Positions 43,076 through 50,856 of a stretch of 64,000 nucleotides of DNA are shown piece after piece. The stretch is from an uncultured Bacilli bacterium. Its GTDB lineage: Bacteria; Bacillota_I; Bacilli_A; RF39; UBA660. Every line of letters begins with the position of its first letter. Position 1 is the first letter of the stretch. The stretch spans positions 191,342 to 255,341 of the forward strand of contig CAJTLN010000004.1 of NCBI GenBank assembly GCA_910577505.1, read 5' to 3'. Position numbers and translations under genes: made by a program. The notes beneath the pieces are model-generated. The model was not told where the DNA came from and did no database searches. It was given only the letters and a program-made list of their open reading frames with translations.

Positions 43076-43934
43076 ATTTTACACCTTTTAATAATTCCTC
43101 ATGTAATTTTAAAGACTTTTCAATATTACTACCATTATTTATATAGTCATTAAATACCCCAATATAATGATTAGTCATCCTATCTTCTTCACCTTCAAAT
43201 AACACTTCCCCACTAGTTAAATTAATAACTTTTTGATTCATACTATCAAGTCTTATTACACAACTTTCATAGTACAAATCTATGTACTTTTGACTTGCTT
43301 CTTCATTCCATAAAACTTCAACTTCAACTGGTATTTCATTTACTTCAAATAACGATTTAGAATAATAATCATATTTATCACCATCATAATATTTCTTTTC
43401 AACATCTTTAAAACTAATATCATAACCAAATAATCTTACAATAGCTGATAATGGGTTAATAACTTCATCTAAATAACTACCACACAATCCTAAAGCCTTA
43501 TCTATAATATGTTCATCTTTTACATATGAATCACTTATAAATGCTTTTATTTTTTTAGGAGCATTTCTTCTAAATTTCAAAAAATATTCAATTTCTAATC
43601 CATAAGCAAAATGTAAGGAATTATAATAATTATCTTTTGTTATAATCTTTCTTAACTCAGATAATTCTTTTAAATTAATAACAATTGGTTTTTCTAAAAC
43701 CACTTTCTTGCCTTGAACAATTAAATTTTTAACCATTTCTAAATGAACCTTTGGACTAGTCGCCACTATTACATTATCTGCTTCTAACTTTAAGTAATCA
43801 CTATTACATCCATATTCTAATATTTTATCCTCATCTTTATCACACAATTCTATATTTTCAAATTCAGCTATTTTTTTTAAAGAATTATATTGCTTTTCAA
43901 AAGCATGACCAAGTCCAACTATTGCTACATTCAT
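43065..43934 (-). CDS. Gfo/Idh/MocA-family oxidoreductase
   Basis: 289 residues, a little short for the family. The N-terminal Rossmann loop is NVAIVGLGHAFEKQ. VIVATSPKVHLEMV and VVLEKPIVINLKEL (EKP, near 81) mark the dinucleotide-binding half. The C-terminal beta-sheet domain starts near residue 120. The usual catalytic Lys of EKP is present. It probably oxidises or reduces a sugar-like or cyclitol substrate with NAD(P). The second gene of the operator-controlled operon. Confidence 0.85.
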   Translation of the reverse strand: MNVAIVGLGHAFEKQYNSLKKIAEFENIELCDKDEDKILEYGCNSDYLKLEADNVIVATSPKVHLEMVKNLIVQGKKVVLEKPIVINLKELSELRKIITKDNYYNSLHFAYGLEIEYFLKFRRNAPKKIKAFISDSYVKDEHIIDKALGLCGSYLDEVINPLSAIVRLFGYDISFKDVEKKYYDGDKYDYYSKSLFEVNEIPVEVEVLWNEEASQKYIDLYYESCVIRLDSMNQKVINLTSGEVLFEGEEDRMTNHYIGVFNDYINNGSNIEKSLKLHEELLKGVKCED

Positions 43935-43978
43935 ACTTCTATATCCTTTCTTAATAACTTAATTACATAGTATATATT

Positions 43979-44785
43979 CTAAATTTCTATTACTACCTTT
44001 TTTAAAGATTTATCACTTTTTTTCTGCTTTTGCTTTTTTACTTCCTCTGCAAAATCTCTTGCATAAGCCATCATTTCTTCTAACGTTAAAGTATAATTTT
44101 CTTTATCTAATTTCATAACTGCTAAATAATTCATAAAATCAACTATGTACATATAATTGGGATCACATATTTTAGAATTAATATTGATAAGAGTAATAGG
44201 TAAATTAGCTTCTATTTCATCATTACATATAAATTCAATATTTCCATTCATACTAGATAAAAAATCACTATGACCATTATAAGTACTTATTTGAACATAA
44301 TTTTTGGCGGGTTTAGTTAATAACTCATAAAACTTAGATAAAGGTTGTGAATCATAAATATCACAGCCCATTGCATGTGCATCATTTATAGCTTGATCTA
44401 TTTCCTTTTCTGCTGCCAAAATATCACTACATATATATTGCAATTTAATCTTATTTCTAAAAGATTGATGTTCATAAAACTTTTGACTAATATAACACCA
44501 CCCAAAATCTTCTTTTTCATTACCACTTACATATTCTTTTATTGGTAATTCTTTTTCGTGATAAGTGTACTCTTTTCCTTCCACTAAACTCACCAAATAA
44601 CAAATAACAAAAATAGCTTCTTCAAATTTAAAACGATGTACCAATGATATCTTAGCTTGATTACTATAATTTGCCTCTATCTTCCTTTTATATGCTTCTT
44701 TTATCTTTTCTAATTCTGATTCTAATTTTTGTCTTTCAAATTCTAATTCATTTAACTTATCTTGTTGTTCTTTTAATCTTTTCAT
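43979..44785 (-). CDS. Coiled-coil hypothetical protein, first gene of palindrome-controlled operon
   Basis: Not recognised. About 268 residues. The N-terminal 45 residues are a coiled coil (KLNELEFERQKLESELEKIK). A soluble mixed domain follows and the C-terminus is Lys-rich. Layout resembles the paralogous coiled-coil proteins at 55-58.6 kb (helical N-terminus, then a domain ending in a helical stretch), but convincing motif identity is lacking. Start ATG 44785 follows GAGGTG, preferred over an upstream GTG. The 19-bp palindrome sits 19 bp upstream. Confidence 0.65.
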   Translation of the reverse strand: MKRLKEQQDKLNELEFERQKLESELEKIKEAYKRKIEANYSNQAKISLVHRFKFEEAIFVICYLVSLVEGKEYTYHEKELPIKEYVSGNEKEDFGWCYISQKFYEHQSFRNKIKLQYICSDILAAEKEIDQAINDAHAMGCDIYDSQPLSKFYELLTKPAKNYVQISTYNGHSDFLSSMNGNIEFICNDEIEANLPITLININSKICDPNYMYIVDFMNYLAVMKLDKENYTLTLEEMMAYARDFAEEVKKQKQKKSDKSLKKVVIEI

Positions 44786-44803
44786 TTTTCTCACCTCGCA
44801 CTT

Positions 44804-44822
44804 ATGTGTATTTCATACGCAT
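44804..44822. promoter_or_regulatory. 19-bp palindromic operator, site 1
   Basis: ATGTGTATTTCATACGCAT inside a longer 25-bp inverted repeat (CTTATG/CATAAG ends, 44801-44825). Five bases further (44828-44845) is TTTAAAATAAATAATTGT, shared at identical spacing with site 2. On the minus strand this places a TTGT..TAAATA promoter just before the operator. Confidence 0.7.
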
Positions 44823-44866
44823 AAGTATTTAAAATAAATAATTGTATTTAAACAACTTTTTACAAA

Positions 44867-45838
44867 TTAATAAACTTTTTTTAATTTTTTTCCACTATCT
44901 GGTTCTTCATCTTTTGAAATATAATTTTGTACCAACTGACCACAACCTAACTCTGTATTATTTTTAGTTCCAAATAAGTAACAATTAAATCCTCTTGATC
45001 TAATTATATTTACAATTTCTAACATCCTTTCATAATTGGGAGAAGCTAAATTATATTCCTGACACTTCTTTGTATGATTTAAAAATGATATTTTTAAAAT
45101 TACTTCTTCCTTAAATGGTTCTAAAAATGCAAGCATTCTATCAATTTCTTGATAGCTACTATTTAATCCTTCTATAACAACAAAATTAACTTTTACACGA
45201 CACATTTCATGGCATCTTTTATATTTTATTGCTTCAGATATATTTAAATTTAAATCATACCCTTTTGGTAAATTACGAATAATATATTTCATTTTTTCAC
45301 TATCACATGAATAATAAGGTAATTGTAATGTTCTTATTGGTAAGTCCATTCCTGCCCAATACTGAAAACAAGTATTATCAAATGCTGTTGTTGCTATATT
45401 AACTTCAACATTACTATATTTTTCTTGAATCTTCCTAATGCCTAAAGCAATTTCTTCTTTAACAATAGATGGTTCTCCAATCCCAGTAAAAGCAATATAA
45501 AATTTTGGATAATCATAAGGATTCAAACCACTCTCCTCTAAACATGTATCTACTTGTTTCAAATAATCATCAGCACTAAGATAAACATGACTTTCAGGAA
45601 GTGAGCCTGATGCACAAAACCTACAACCAACAACACAATTATACATATTGCTAAGTTCAACAGTTAAATCTAATTCTTCATCATCTTTTAAATGAACTAT
45701 TGTCATGCATTCTATTATTCTCTTATCATCATACTTTAATAAATATCTATCTATACTTTCTTTATTCCATCTATAAGAGTTATAATCTATTGTTTTACTA
45801 ATTTTTTCTACTACTTCAAATTTTCTCATATCTTTCAT
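44867..45838 (-). CDS. RlmN/Cfr-like radical SAM protein
   Basis: About 323 residues. The cluster motif is MYNCVVGCRFCASGS (CxxxCxxC, near 63-72). ESHVYLSADDY, FTGIGEPSIVKEE and the final TELGCGQLVQNY, with the C-terminal Cys in a CGQL motif, are RlmN/Cfr landmarks. RlmN and Cfr methylate adenine 2503 of 23S rRNA or tRNA; here the N-terminal accessory domain is shorter, so a different RNA or nucleoside target is possible. The start is uncertain among TTG 45841, ATG 45838 and ATG 45829. It is preceded by operators 2 and 3. Confidence 0.8.
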   Translation of the reverse strand: MKDMRKFEVVEKISKTIDYNSYRWNKESIDRYLLKYDDKRIIECMTIVHLKDDEELDLTVELSNMYNCVVGCRFCASGSLPESHVYLSADDYLKQVDTCLEESGLNPYDYPKFYIAFTGIGEPSIVKEEIALGIRKIQEKYSNVEVNIATTAFDNTCFQYWAGMDLPIRTLQLPYYSCDSEKMKYIIRNLPKGYDLNLNISEAIKYKRCHEMCRVKVNFVVIEGLNSSYQEIDRMLAFLEPFKEEVILKISFLNHTKKCQEYNLASPNYERMLEIVNIIRSRGFNCYLFGTKNNTELGCGQLVQNYISKDEEPDSGKKLKKVY

Positions 45839-45862
45839 CAATTCTTTCTTTTTAAATTTTCA

Positions 45863-45881
45863 ATGTGTATATTTTACACAT
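45863..45881. promoter_or_regulatory. 19-bp palindromic operator, site 2
   Basis: ATGTGTATATTTTACACAT, a near-perfect palindrome 25 bp upstream of the RlmN/Cfr-like gene, followed after 5 bp by the same 18-bp TTTAAAATAAATAATTGT block as site 1 (45887-45904). Confidence 0.7.
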
Positions 45882-46015
45882 CTATTTTTAAAATAAATAA
45901 TTGTCTATGACAATTTTATAGATCTAATAAATTAATAATCGAATCAATCTATTTAAATTAAGTCAATCATTTCTTTTCAAAAATACCTATTATTTAATTT
46001 TCACTGCTCAATACC

Positions 46016-46044
46016 AGTATATGCGTATTTTATACGCTTGTCAA
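46016..46044 (-). promoter_or_regulatory. Promoter containing palindromic operator, site 3
   Basis: Minus strand: consensus -35 TTGACA (46039-46044), a 17-bp spacer and -10 TATACT (46016-46021). The spacer is the palindrome itself (ATGCGTATTTTATACGCTT at 46021-46039 on the plus strand), so a bound protein would block RNA polymerase. It drives the RlmN/Cfr-like gene with a 5' UTR of about 165 nt. Confidence 0.8.
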
Positions 46045-46060
46045 TACATAAAAAAATATT

Positions 46061-47530
46061 TTAGTTTTTTTTTGCTAAAACATTTTTATCCTTTTTATTT
46101 TCATTTTCTAACTCACTTAAGAATTTATCTAAGTATTCTCTCCATTCAGGAGCATCTTCTTCCTCAAATAAATGATACAAAACATCTACAACAATGTTAT
46201 GTCTACTTGACGCTTCTTCTTTACCAGATTCTGTCATCATAATTCCTTTAAGTCTTAATAATTTATCAAAGCAATGGCAAACTGCACTATCATCACATAG
46301 CTTGTAATTACCTGTTGTTACTTCACTATCAGGAAATACATTTCTATCAAAAAATGGTCTGCCATGTGCCTTTTGATAATCGTATGTTCTAAGAATTCCA
46401 TTAACTCCTAGTCCATCACACATATCTGCATCTGATACAATCATTCCTTCCAAACTATCAGGACGTACTCCTCCTAAATATTTTTTATAACCGATTTTTC
46501 TAATTGCATCAAGTACTTTCTCTTGAGTTCCAATATCTACGCCAACTTCACTCATAATCATTTTCGCATTTGTAAGATTTCTAGCTGATTCTTCCCCAAA
46601 CAATTTATAATCATCTACTTCATGAAGCAATGAAATTAATGAAACAACCATCTCATCTGCTTGTTCTTGTTGCGCAAATTTAACACTTAATTTATAAACT
46701 CTATTTACATGATCCATTCCATGTCCTGAATTATCCCTACTTAATAACTCATAAACTTTTCTTTTGACTTCTTCAATCATATTTATTCTCCTCTTATAAG
46801 ATAATATTTCTGTACTACGTCTCCATACTCGGGCCCTAGAACTTAGCACTTCAATTATTTTTTCTTCATCTTTACATTCATTATAAAATAATTCATTACT
46901 ATTAGAAAAATGTACAGTTTCCTCACTCTTATTCTCTGTAAACAAAGAACCAACTACTACATCTTTTATTTTTCTTTCTTCTATCAATTTAGAATACAAA
47001 TCAATATCTTTAATAGTTATATCTTGAAGTACTGGTTTCATATATAAAACTACAGGAACTCCATATTTTAATAAATCAAAAGTTTTAAACCTTTCACTCA
47101 ATTTGAGAGTTCCATGTTCATAATTATCATGATAAGTAATGGTACTAGAACTTACAAATATAACAAATTGACCATTATATTTTATCAAAGATAATATATC
47201 TTTGATATCTTCATAAGAAACAAATCTTTTAGTAGCAATCTGTACTTGATTTCCCTTACTCAAAAAATATTTTATTATTTCTATTGTTTCTTTTTTATTT
47301 AACTCATCAAAACATTCAGAAAAACAACCAATTGTAATTAAAGTATTACTGTCATATTTATAATCAGAACCATTAAGCATCTCCAGAATATCTTGCCAAG
47401 TCTTTCTTTTTATATCCGATATTCCCATTTTAGAAAGATAACAAAACTTACATCCACTAGTGCACCCCAAACTAGTATTTACAAATAATCTCTTTTCATT
47501 TACACCATACAAGTAACCATTATCAACCAT
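46061..47530 (-). CDS. Radical SAM protein fused to HD-domain phosphohydrolase
   Basis: 489 residues from ATG 47530 (MVDNGYLYG; SD AGAAGG). Residues 1-245 are a radical SAM domain with GCTSGCKFCYLSKMG (CxxxCxxC, near 26-33). Residues 252-450 are an HD domain: HGMDHVNRVYKL, LISLLHEVDDYKL (HD variant) and IVSDADMCDGLG. The HD part begins with ATG 46780 behind a strong SD (AAGAGGAGA) inside the frame, so it may also be translated alone as 240 residues (46061-46780). The promoter TTGAAT-17-TATAGT is at 47557-47585. Diverges from the folate transporter operon. Confidence 0.8.
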   Translation of the reverse strand: MVDNGYLYGVNEKRLFVNTSLGCTSGCKFCYLSKMGISDIKRKTWQDILEMLNGSDYKYDSNTLITIGCFSECFDELNKKETIEIIKYFLSKGNQVQIATKRFVSYEDIKDILSLIKYNGQFVIFVSSSTITYHDNYEHGTLKLSERFKTFDLLKYGVPVVLYMKPVLQDITIKDIDLYSKLIEERKIKDVVVGSLFTENKSEETVHFSNSNELFYNECKDEEKIIEVLSSRARVWRRSTEILSYKRRINMIEEVKRKVYELLSRDNSGHGMDHVNRVYKLSVKFAQQEQADEMVVSLISLLHEVDDYKLFGEESARNLTNAKMIMSEVGVDIGTQEKVLDAIRKIGYKKYLGGVRPDSLEGMIVSDADMCDGLGVNGILRTYDYQKAHGRPFFDRNVFPDSEVTTGNYKLCDDSAVCHCFDKLLRLKGIMMTESGKEEASSRHNIVVDVLYHLFEEEDAPEWREYLDKFLSELENENKKDKNVLAKKN

Positions 47531-47556
47531 TAACATTACCTTCTCTGCTTAAATAA

Positions 47557-47585
47557 ACTATACTAAAATAAAATAATAAATTCAA
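47557..47585 (-). promoter_or_regulatory. Promoter for the radical SAM-HD gene
   Basis: Minus strand: -35 TTGAAT (47580-47585), a 17-bp spacer and -10 TATAGT (47557-47562); operator 4 begins 15 bp upstream. Confidence 0.65.
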
Positions 47586-47600
47586 CAAAATAATAAATAA

Positions 47601-47619
47601 ATGCGTTTTTTATACACAT
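47601..47619. promoter_or_regulatory. 19-bp palindromic operator, site 4
   Basis: ATGCGTTTTTTATACACAT. It covers the -35 position for the plus-strand extended -10 at 47636-47641, and lies upstream of the minus-strand promoter, so one site could control both directions. Confidence 0.65.
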
Positions 47620-47661
47620 TTAAAAAAAATAGTGCTATAATTATCTCGGAAGGTGATTATT

Positions 47662-47709
47662 ATGCAAATTTGTATTTGCTTAATTGAGAGAAAACTCAAA
47701 ATATATTAA
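47662..47709 (+). CDS. Possible upstream ORF of the folate transporter leader
   Basis: MQICICLIERKLKIY, 15 residues, with strong SD GGAAGGTGA at 6-nt spacing, between the promoter and the THF riboswitch. Its SD is better than that of many real genes here. It is either a leader peptide or a non-conserved chance ORF. Confidence 0.35.
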   Translation: MQICICLIERKLKIY

Positions 47710-47736
47710 ATCCTTCTTTTCTTAAACTAAATAAAT

Positions 47737-47830
47737 ATTAGAGTAGAAAATAATTAGTCAAGACTCATAAAACGGGAAGTTGTTTATGAGGCAAGAGACA
47801 TCTCGCTCAATTATTTTCGCATTCCGCTAT
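47737..47830 (+). ncRNA. Tetrahydrofolate (THF) riboswitch
   Basis: GAGTAG opens the aptamer and pairs outward with GCATTCCGCT at the end. GAAAATAATT/AATTATTTTC forms the next stem. CTCATAAA/TTTATGAG closes a loop with ACGGGAAGTTG. GGCAAGAGACATCTCGCT matches the conserved CGAAGCGAGA-type element of the class. It lies directly before a FolT-like ECF gene, the classic target. Confidence comes from motif order and context; a covariance search was not possible. Confidence 0.85.
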
Positions 47831-47848
47831 TGATTAATAAAGATTTAT

Positions 47849-47888
47849 AATCCTTATTTTTCTTGTGCGGAAAAGAAAGGATTTTTTA
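47849..47888 (+). promoter_or_regulatory. Expression-platform hairpin of the THF riboswitch
   Basis: AATCCTT (47849-47855) pairs with AAGGATT (47877-47883), masking the folT SD, with further TTTTC/GAAAA pairing and a T6 run. It can act by RBS masking, termination, or both. Confidence 0.65.
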
Positions 47889-47889
47889 T

Positions 47890-48417
47890 ATGAACAAAAC
47901 AAAAAAAATATTATTATGTGCTTTATTATTAACATCAACTATCGTCTTAAGTCGTATTCTATCTATTAGAACACCACTTCTTACTATTGGATTTTCATTT
48001 GTTCCAATTATGCTATCAGCTATAATATTAGGTTGGAAACATTCAACATTTATTGCTACCATGAGTGATATCGTTGGAGCTTTGCTCTTCCCTACAGGAA
48101 GTTATTTCTTTGGTTTTACTATAACATCATTCTTAACTGGTCTTACTTATGGTCTTTTATTACATAGTAAAGATGAATTTAAATTAGACAAGAAATTTAT
48201 AATAAAATTAATTATAAGTACTATTATTGTAACAGGTCTACTAAATGGTGGGTTAAATACTATCTGGTTACTTATAATAAGTAAAAATGCTACTAAAATT
48301 ATAGTTCCAATAAGAATAATTAAACAACTTATTATGGCACCTATAAAAATATTTACAATTATAGCATTATGTAAAATATTTAATGAACAATTAAAGAAGA
48401 TGACTCAAAGTGATTAA
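47890..48417 (+). CDS. folT: Folate ECF transporter S component
   Basis: 175 residues, about six membrane segments, all hydrophobic. LSRILSIRTPLLTIGFSFVPIMLSA (shown in parts: LSRILSIRTP, then GFSFVPIML) and GALLFPTGSYFFGFTITSFL are the FolT pattern. It binds folate and hands it to the energising module. Start ATG 47890 follows AAAGGA; the frame extends upstream through a TTG with no SD. The next gene starts before this one stops. Controlled by the THF riboswitch and probably operator 4. Confidence 0.88.
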   Translation: MNKTKKILLCALLLTSTIVLSRILSIRTPLLTIGFSFVPIMLSAIILGWKHSTFIATMSDIVGALLFPTGSYFFGFTITSFLTGLTYGLLLHSKDEFKLDKKFIIKLIISTIIVTGLLNGGLNTIWLLIISKNATKIIVPIRIIKQLIMAPIKIFTIIALCKIFNEQLKKMTQSD

Positions 48418-49201
48418 ATTAGAACATCTAACTTGTAAATATGATAATACAATTTTAGAAGATATTAATTTAAATATATCTCAAAATAAAATAACTTTTA
48501 TAGTTGGTCAAAATGGTAGTGGAAAATCAACTTTAGGAAATATTTTATCTGGATTAAAAAATGATTTTAAAGGAAACTTATTTATTAATAAAAAAGAAAT
48601 AACAAAAAAAACTCCATTACTTGAAATAAGAAAATTAATTGGCATGATATTTCAAAATCCTAACAATCAAATTCTATTTACTAGAGTTTATGATGATATA
48701 AAATTCACTCTTGAAAATATGAATACTAAAAAAGAAGATATAGATAAAATTATTAAAAAAGCTCTAGAGCAAGTTAATCTTTTAGATAAAATAGATTCAA
48801 ACCCATATAATTTATCTGGTGGTGAAAAACAACGTCTAGCCATAGCATCCATTCTAGCTTTAAACCCTAAATATATAATATTTGATGAAGCTACTTCTAT
48901 GCTTGATATAAATAATCGCCAAGACATATATAAACTATATAAGAAATTAAATAACAATAATATTGGTATTATATGCATAACTAATATAATGGACGAACTT
49001 ATTTATGCTGATGAAATATTAATAATAGATAATAAAAAAATATTTAAATATACTAAAGAAGAATTATTTAATAATCTTAATATTTTAAAAGAACACAATC
49101 TTAATATCCCTTTTACTCTAAAAATAATTGATGAACTAAAGAAAAAAGGAATATCTGTAAATACTGAAGATGAAATAATAAAGGAAATTTCTTCACTATG
49201 A
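48410..49201 (+). CDS. ECF transporter ATPase (A component)
   Basis: 263 residues, one ABC domain: FIVGQNGSGKSTLGNIL (Walker A), IFQNPNNQIL (ECF Q-loop), NLSGGEKQRLAIASIL (signature) and YIIFDEATSMLD (Walker B). GTG start, overlapping folT by 8 bp. Group II ECF systems use two different ATPases (A and A'); only one is encoded here, so the module may be a dedicated homodimeric system. Confidence 0.9.
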   Translation: MIKLEHLTCKYDNTILEDINLNISQNKITFIVGQNGSGKSTLGNILSGLKNDFKGNLFINKKEITKKTPLLEIRKLIGMIFQNPNNQILFTRVYDDIKFTLENMNTKKEDIDKIIKKALEQVNLLDKIDSNPYNLSGGEKQRLAIASILALNPKYIIFDEATSMLDINNRQDIYKLYKKLNNNNIGIICITNIMDELIYADEILIIDNKKIFKYTKEELFNNLNILKEHNLNIPFTLKIIDELKKKGISVNTEDEIIKEISSL

Positions 49202-49770
49202 TTAATGCTCTAATAATATTATGTTTTATTCTTTATAGTACTCTACTCTTCTTTGTAAATAACTGGAAAATTATTTTCTTAGTTATAATATTCAATTTAA
49301 TTCTTCTTGTAATAACTAAAACTAATATCAAAAAATATCTTAATTTCTTAATAAAAAATATTATCTTTATATCATTTATCTTTATTTGTAATATATTTTA
49401 TGAAAGTATTTTAACTTCACTTTTAATTAGTTTAAAACTTCTACTTGTATTAAACATAACCTTTGTTATTACAAATAAATTAACACCAAGTAATTTAAGT
49501 GATGGATTCTATTATCTTCTATATCCTTTAAAAATATTTAAAATAGATATAAAAAAAATATCTTTAATAATTACTATTGCTATATCTTTCATACCAATTT
49601 TATCTAATGAAGCTAAAAGCATAAAACGTGCTCTTCTAATTAAAGGATTTAGTTTTGATTTCAAAAACGTTATAACTAAACCTCATATATATTTAATTAC
49701 ATACTTAAATAACATCTTTAGACTTGTTGAAGACTTGGAAAAAACACTAATAATGAAAGCATATGAGTGA
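49198..49770 (+). CDS. ECF transporter T component
   Basis: 190 residues, about five membrane segments. The cytoplasmic coupling motif SIKRALLIKGF (AxRxxG-like) and the terminal KTLIMKAYE are the two coupling helices that contact the ATPases. It is shorter than common EcfT (about 265), as in dedicated modules. It overlaps the ATPase gene by 4 bp and ends at a terminator. Confidence 0.85.
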   Translation: MINALIILCFILYSTLLFFVNNWKIIFLVIIFNLILLVITKTNIKKYLNFLIKNIIFISFIFICNIFYESILTSLLISLKLLLVLNITFVITNKLTPSNLSDGFYYLLYPLKIFKIDIKKISLIITIAISFIPILSNEAKSIKRALLIKGFSFDFKNVITKPHIYLITYLNNIFRLVEDLEKTLIMKAYE

Positions 49771-49790
49771 AAAATATTTCACTCTTTTAT
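49765..49790 (+). terminator. Terminator after the folate transporter operon
   Basis: GAGTGAAA (49765-49772) with TTTCACTC (49777-49784) and TTTTAT; overlaps the EcfT stop. Confidence 0.8.
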
Positions 49791-49815
49791 GTTATAATAA
49801 ATATTGGTGATTAAT

Positions 49816-50823
49816 ATGAACGATGAATACCTAAAATTATTTATAGACAATAAATATCCTAAATTCATTGACAAATATTTAAATACAAAAACCTTAAATA
49901 GAATTAAATATATTGGTCAATTCTGTGGTTGTGATTATACTAAACTTTACTCACCACTATATTTCTATTCTAGATTTGATCATAGTCTTGTTGTTGCTCA
50001 TATGACATAGCATTTCACTCACGATAAACTATCAACAATTGCTGCTCTTTTACATGATATTGGTACTCCCTGTTTTGCTCATACCATAGATGTCTTACTA
50101 AATGATGCAATAAATCAAGAATCATCTGAAATAGATATAATTGAATTAATAAAAAAAGATAACGAACTTCTAAAATGCTTAAAAGAAGATAATATTTCTT
50201 TAGAAGATTTAAATAATCTATCAAAATATCCTATTCTAGAAAATAAATCTCCTAGATTATGTGCAGATCGTTTAGATGGTGTTTTACATACGTGCTATAT
50301 ATGGCTTCATACTCATGCATTAGAAGATATCAAAGAAATATATAATAATATAATTGTTCTAGATAACGAAGAAAATAAAAAAGAACTAGGATTCACAAAT
50401 CCTAATATTAGTAAAAAATTTGCAAATATGATTTATATCTATTCAATTGAACTACAAAGTAATAGAAATAAATTCCTTATGAAATACATTTCTGATGCTT
50501 TAAATTTTGCTTTCAAGAAAAAACTATTCACTATCAATGATTTATACACAAAAAAAGAACAAGATATCGTTACTATTCTAAAAAGCAATATTTCTTCATG
50601 GCAAACATTTACTTCTTCAAATAAAGTAACAAGAACAGATAATATACCAAAACAGTATCATATTCATATTGAAACTAAAAAAAGAACAGTAACACCTCTT
50701 CTCTTACAAGATAATCAAATAATAAGACTAAATGAAATATCATCATTTAAACCAATTTATAATAAAATTAAAAATTATAATGATAAAAAATATGCATATA
50801 TTAAAGACATTTATGAAATATAA
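49816..50823 (+). pseudogene. HD-domain phosphohydrolase interrupted by an in-frame TAG
   Basis: From ATG 49816 (SD GGTGAT) the frame reads through FDHSLVVAHMT, meets TAG at 50008-50010, then continues open to 50823. HFTHDKLSTIAALLHDIGTP (the HD motif) comes directly after the stop. In a family of this kind a Trp would fit at the stop position (MT-W-HFTHDK), so TGG to TAG is a likely single change. The intact protein would be about 335 residues, a dNTPase-like HD hydrolase. TAG ends other genes here, so recoding is unlikely. Confidence 0.8.
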
Positions 50824-50856
50824 AAGATTGGAAATTATCCCAATCTTATTTTTTAT
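50824..50856. terminator. Bidirectional terminator
   Basis: AAGATTGG (50824-50831) with CCAATCTT (50840-50847) then ATTTTTTAT; lies between convergent genes. Confidence 0.75.

Larger units (their letters stand above)
47531..47889. other. 359-bp divergent control region
   Basis: From left to right: the minus-strand promoter for the radical SAM-HD gene, palindromic operator 4, the plus-strand extended -10 (TGCTATAAT, 47636-47641), a 15-codon upstream ORF, the THF riboswitch, and the hairpin masking the folT ribosome-binding site. Confidence 0.7.

Noticed and set aside
50008..50010. TAG as a recoded sense codon
   Set aside because: TAG ends other genes in the window (for example at 9134) and no suppressor tRNA is visible, so a nonsense change is simpler.
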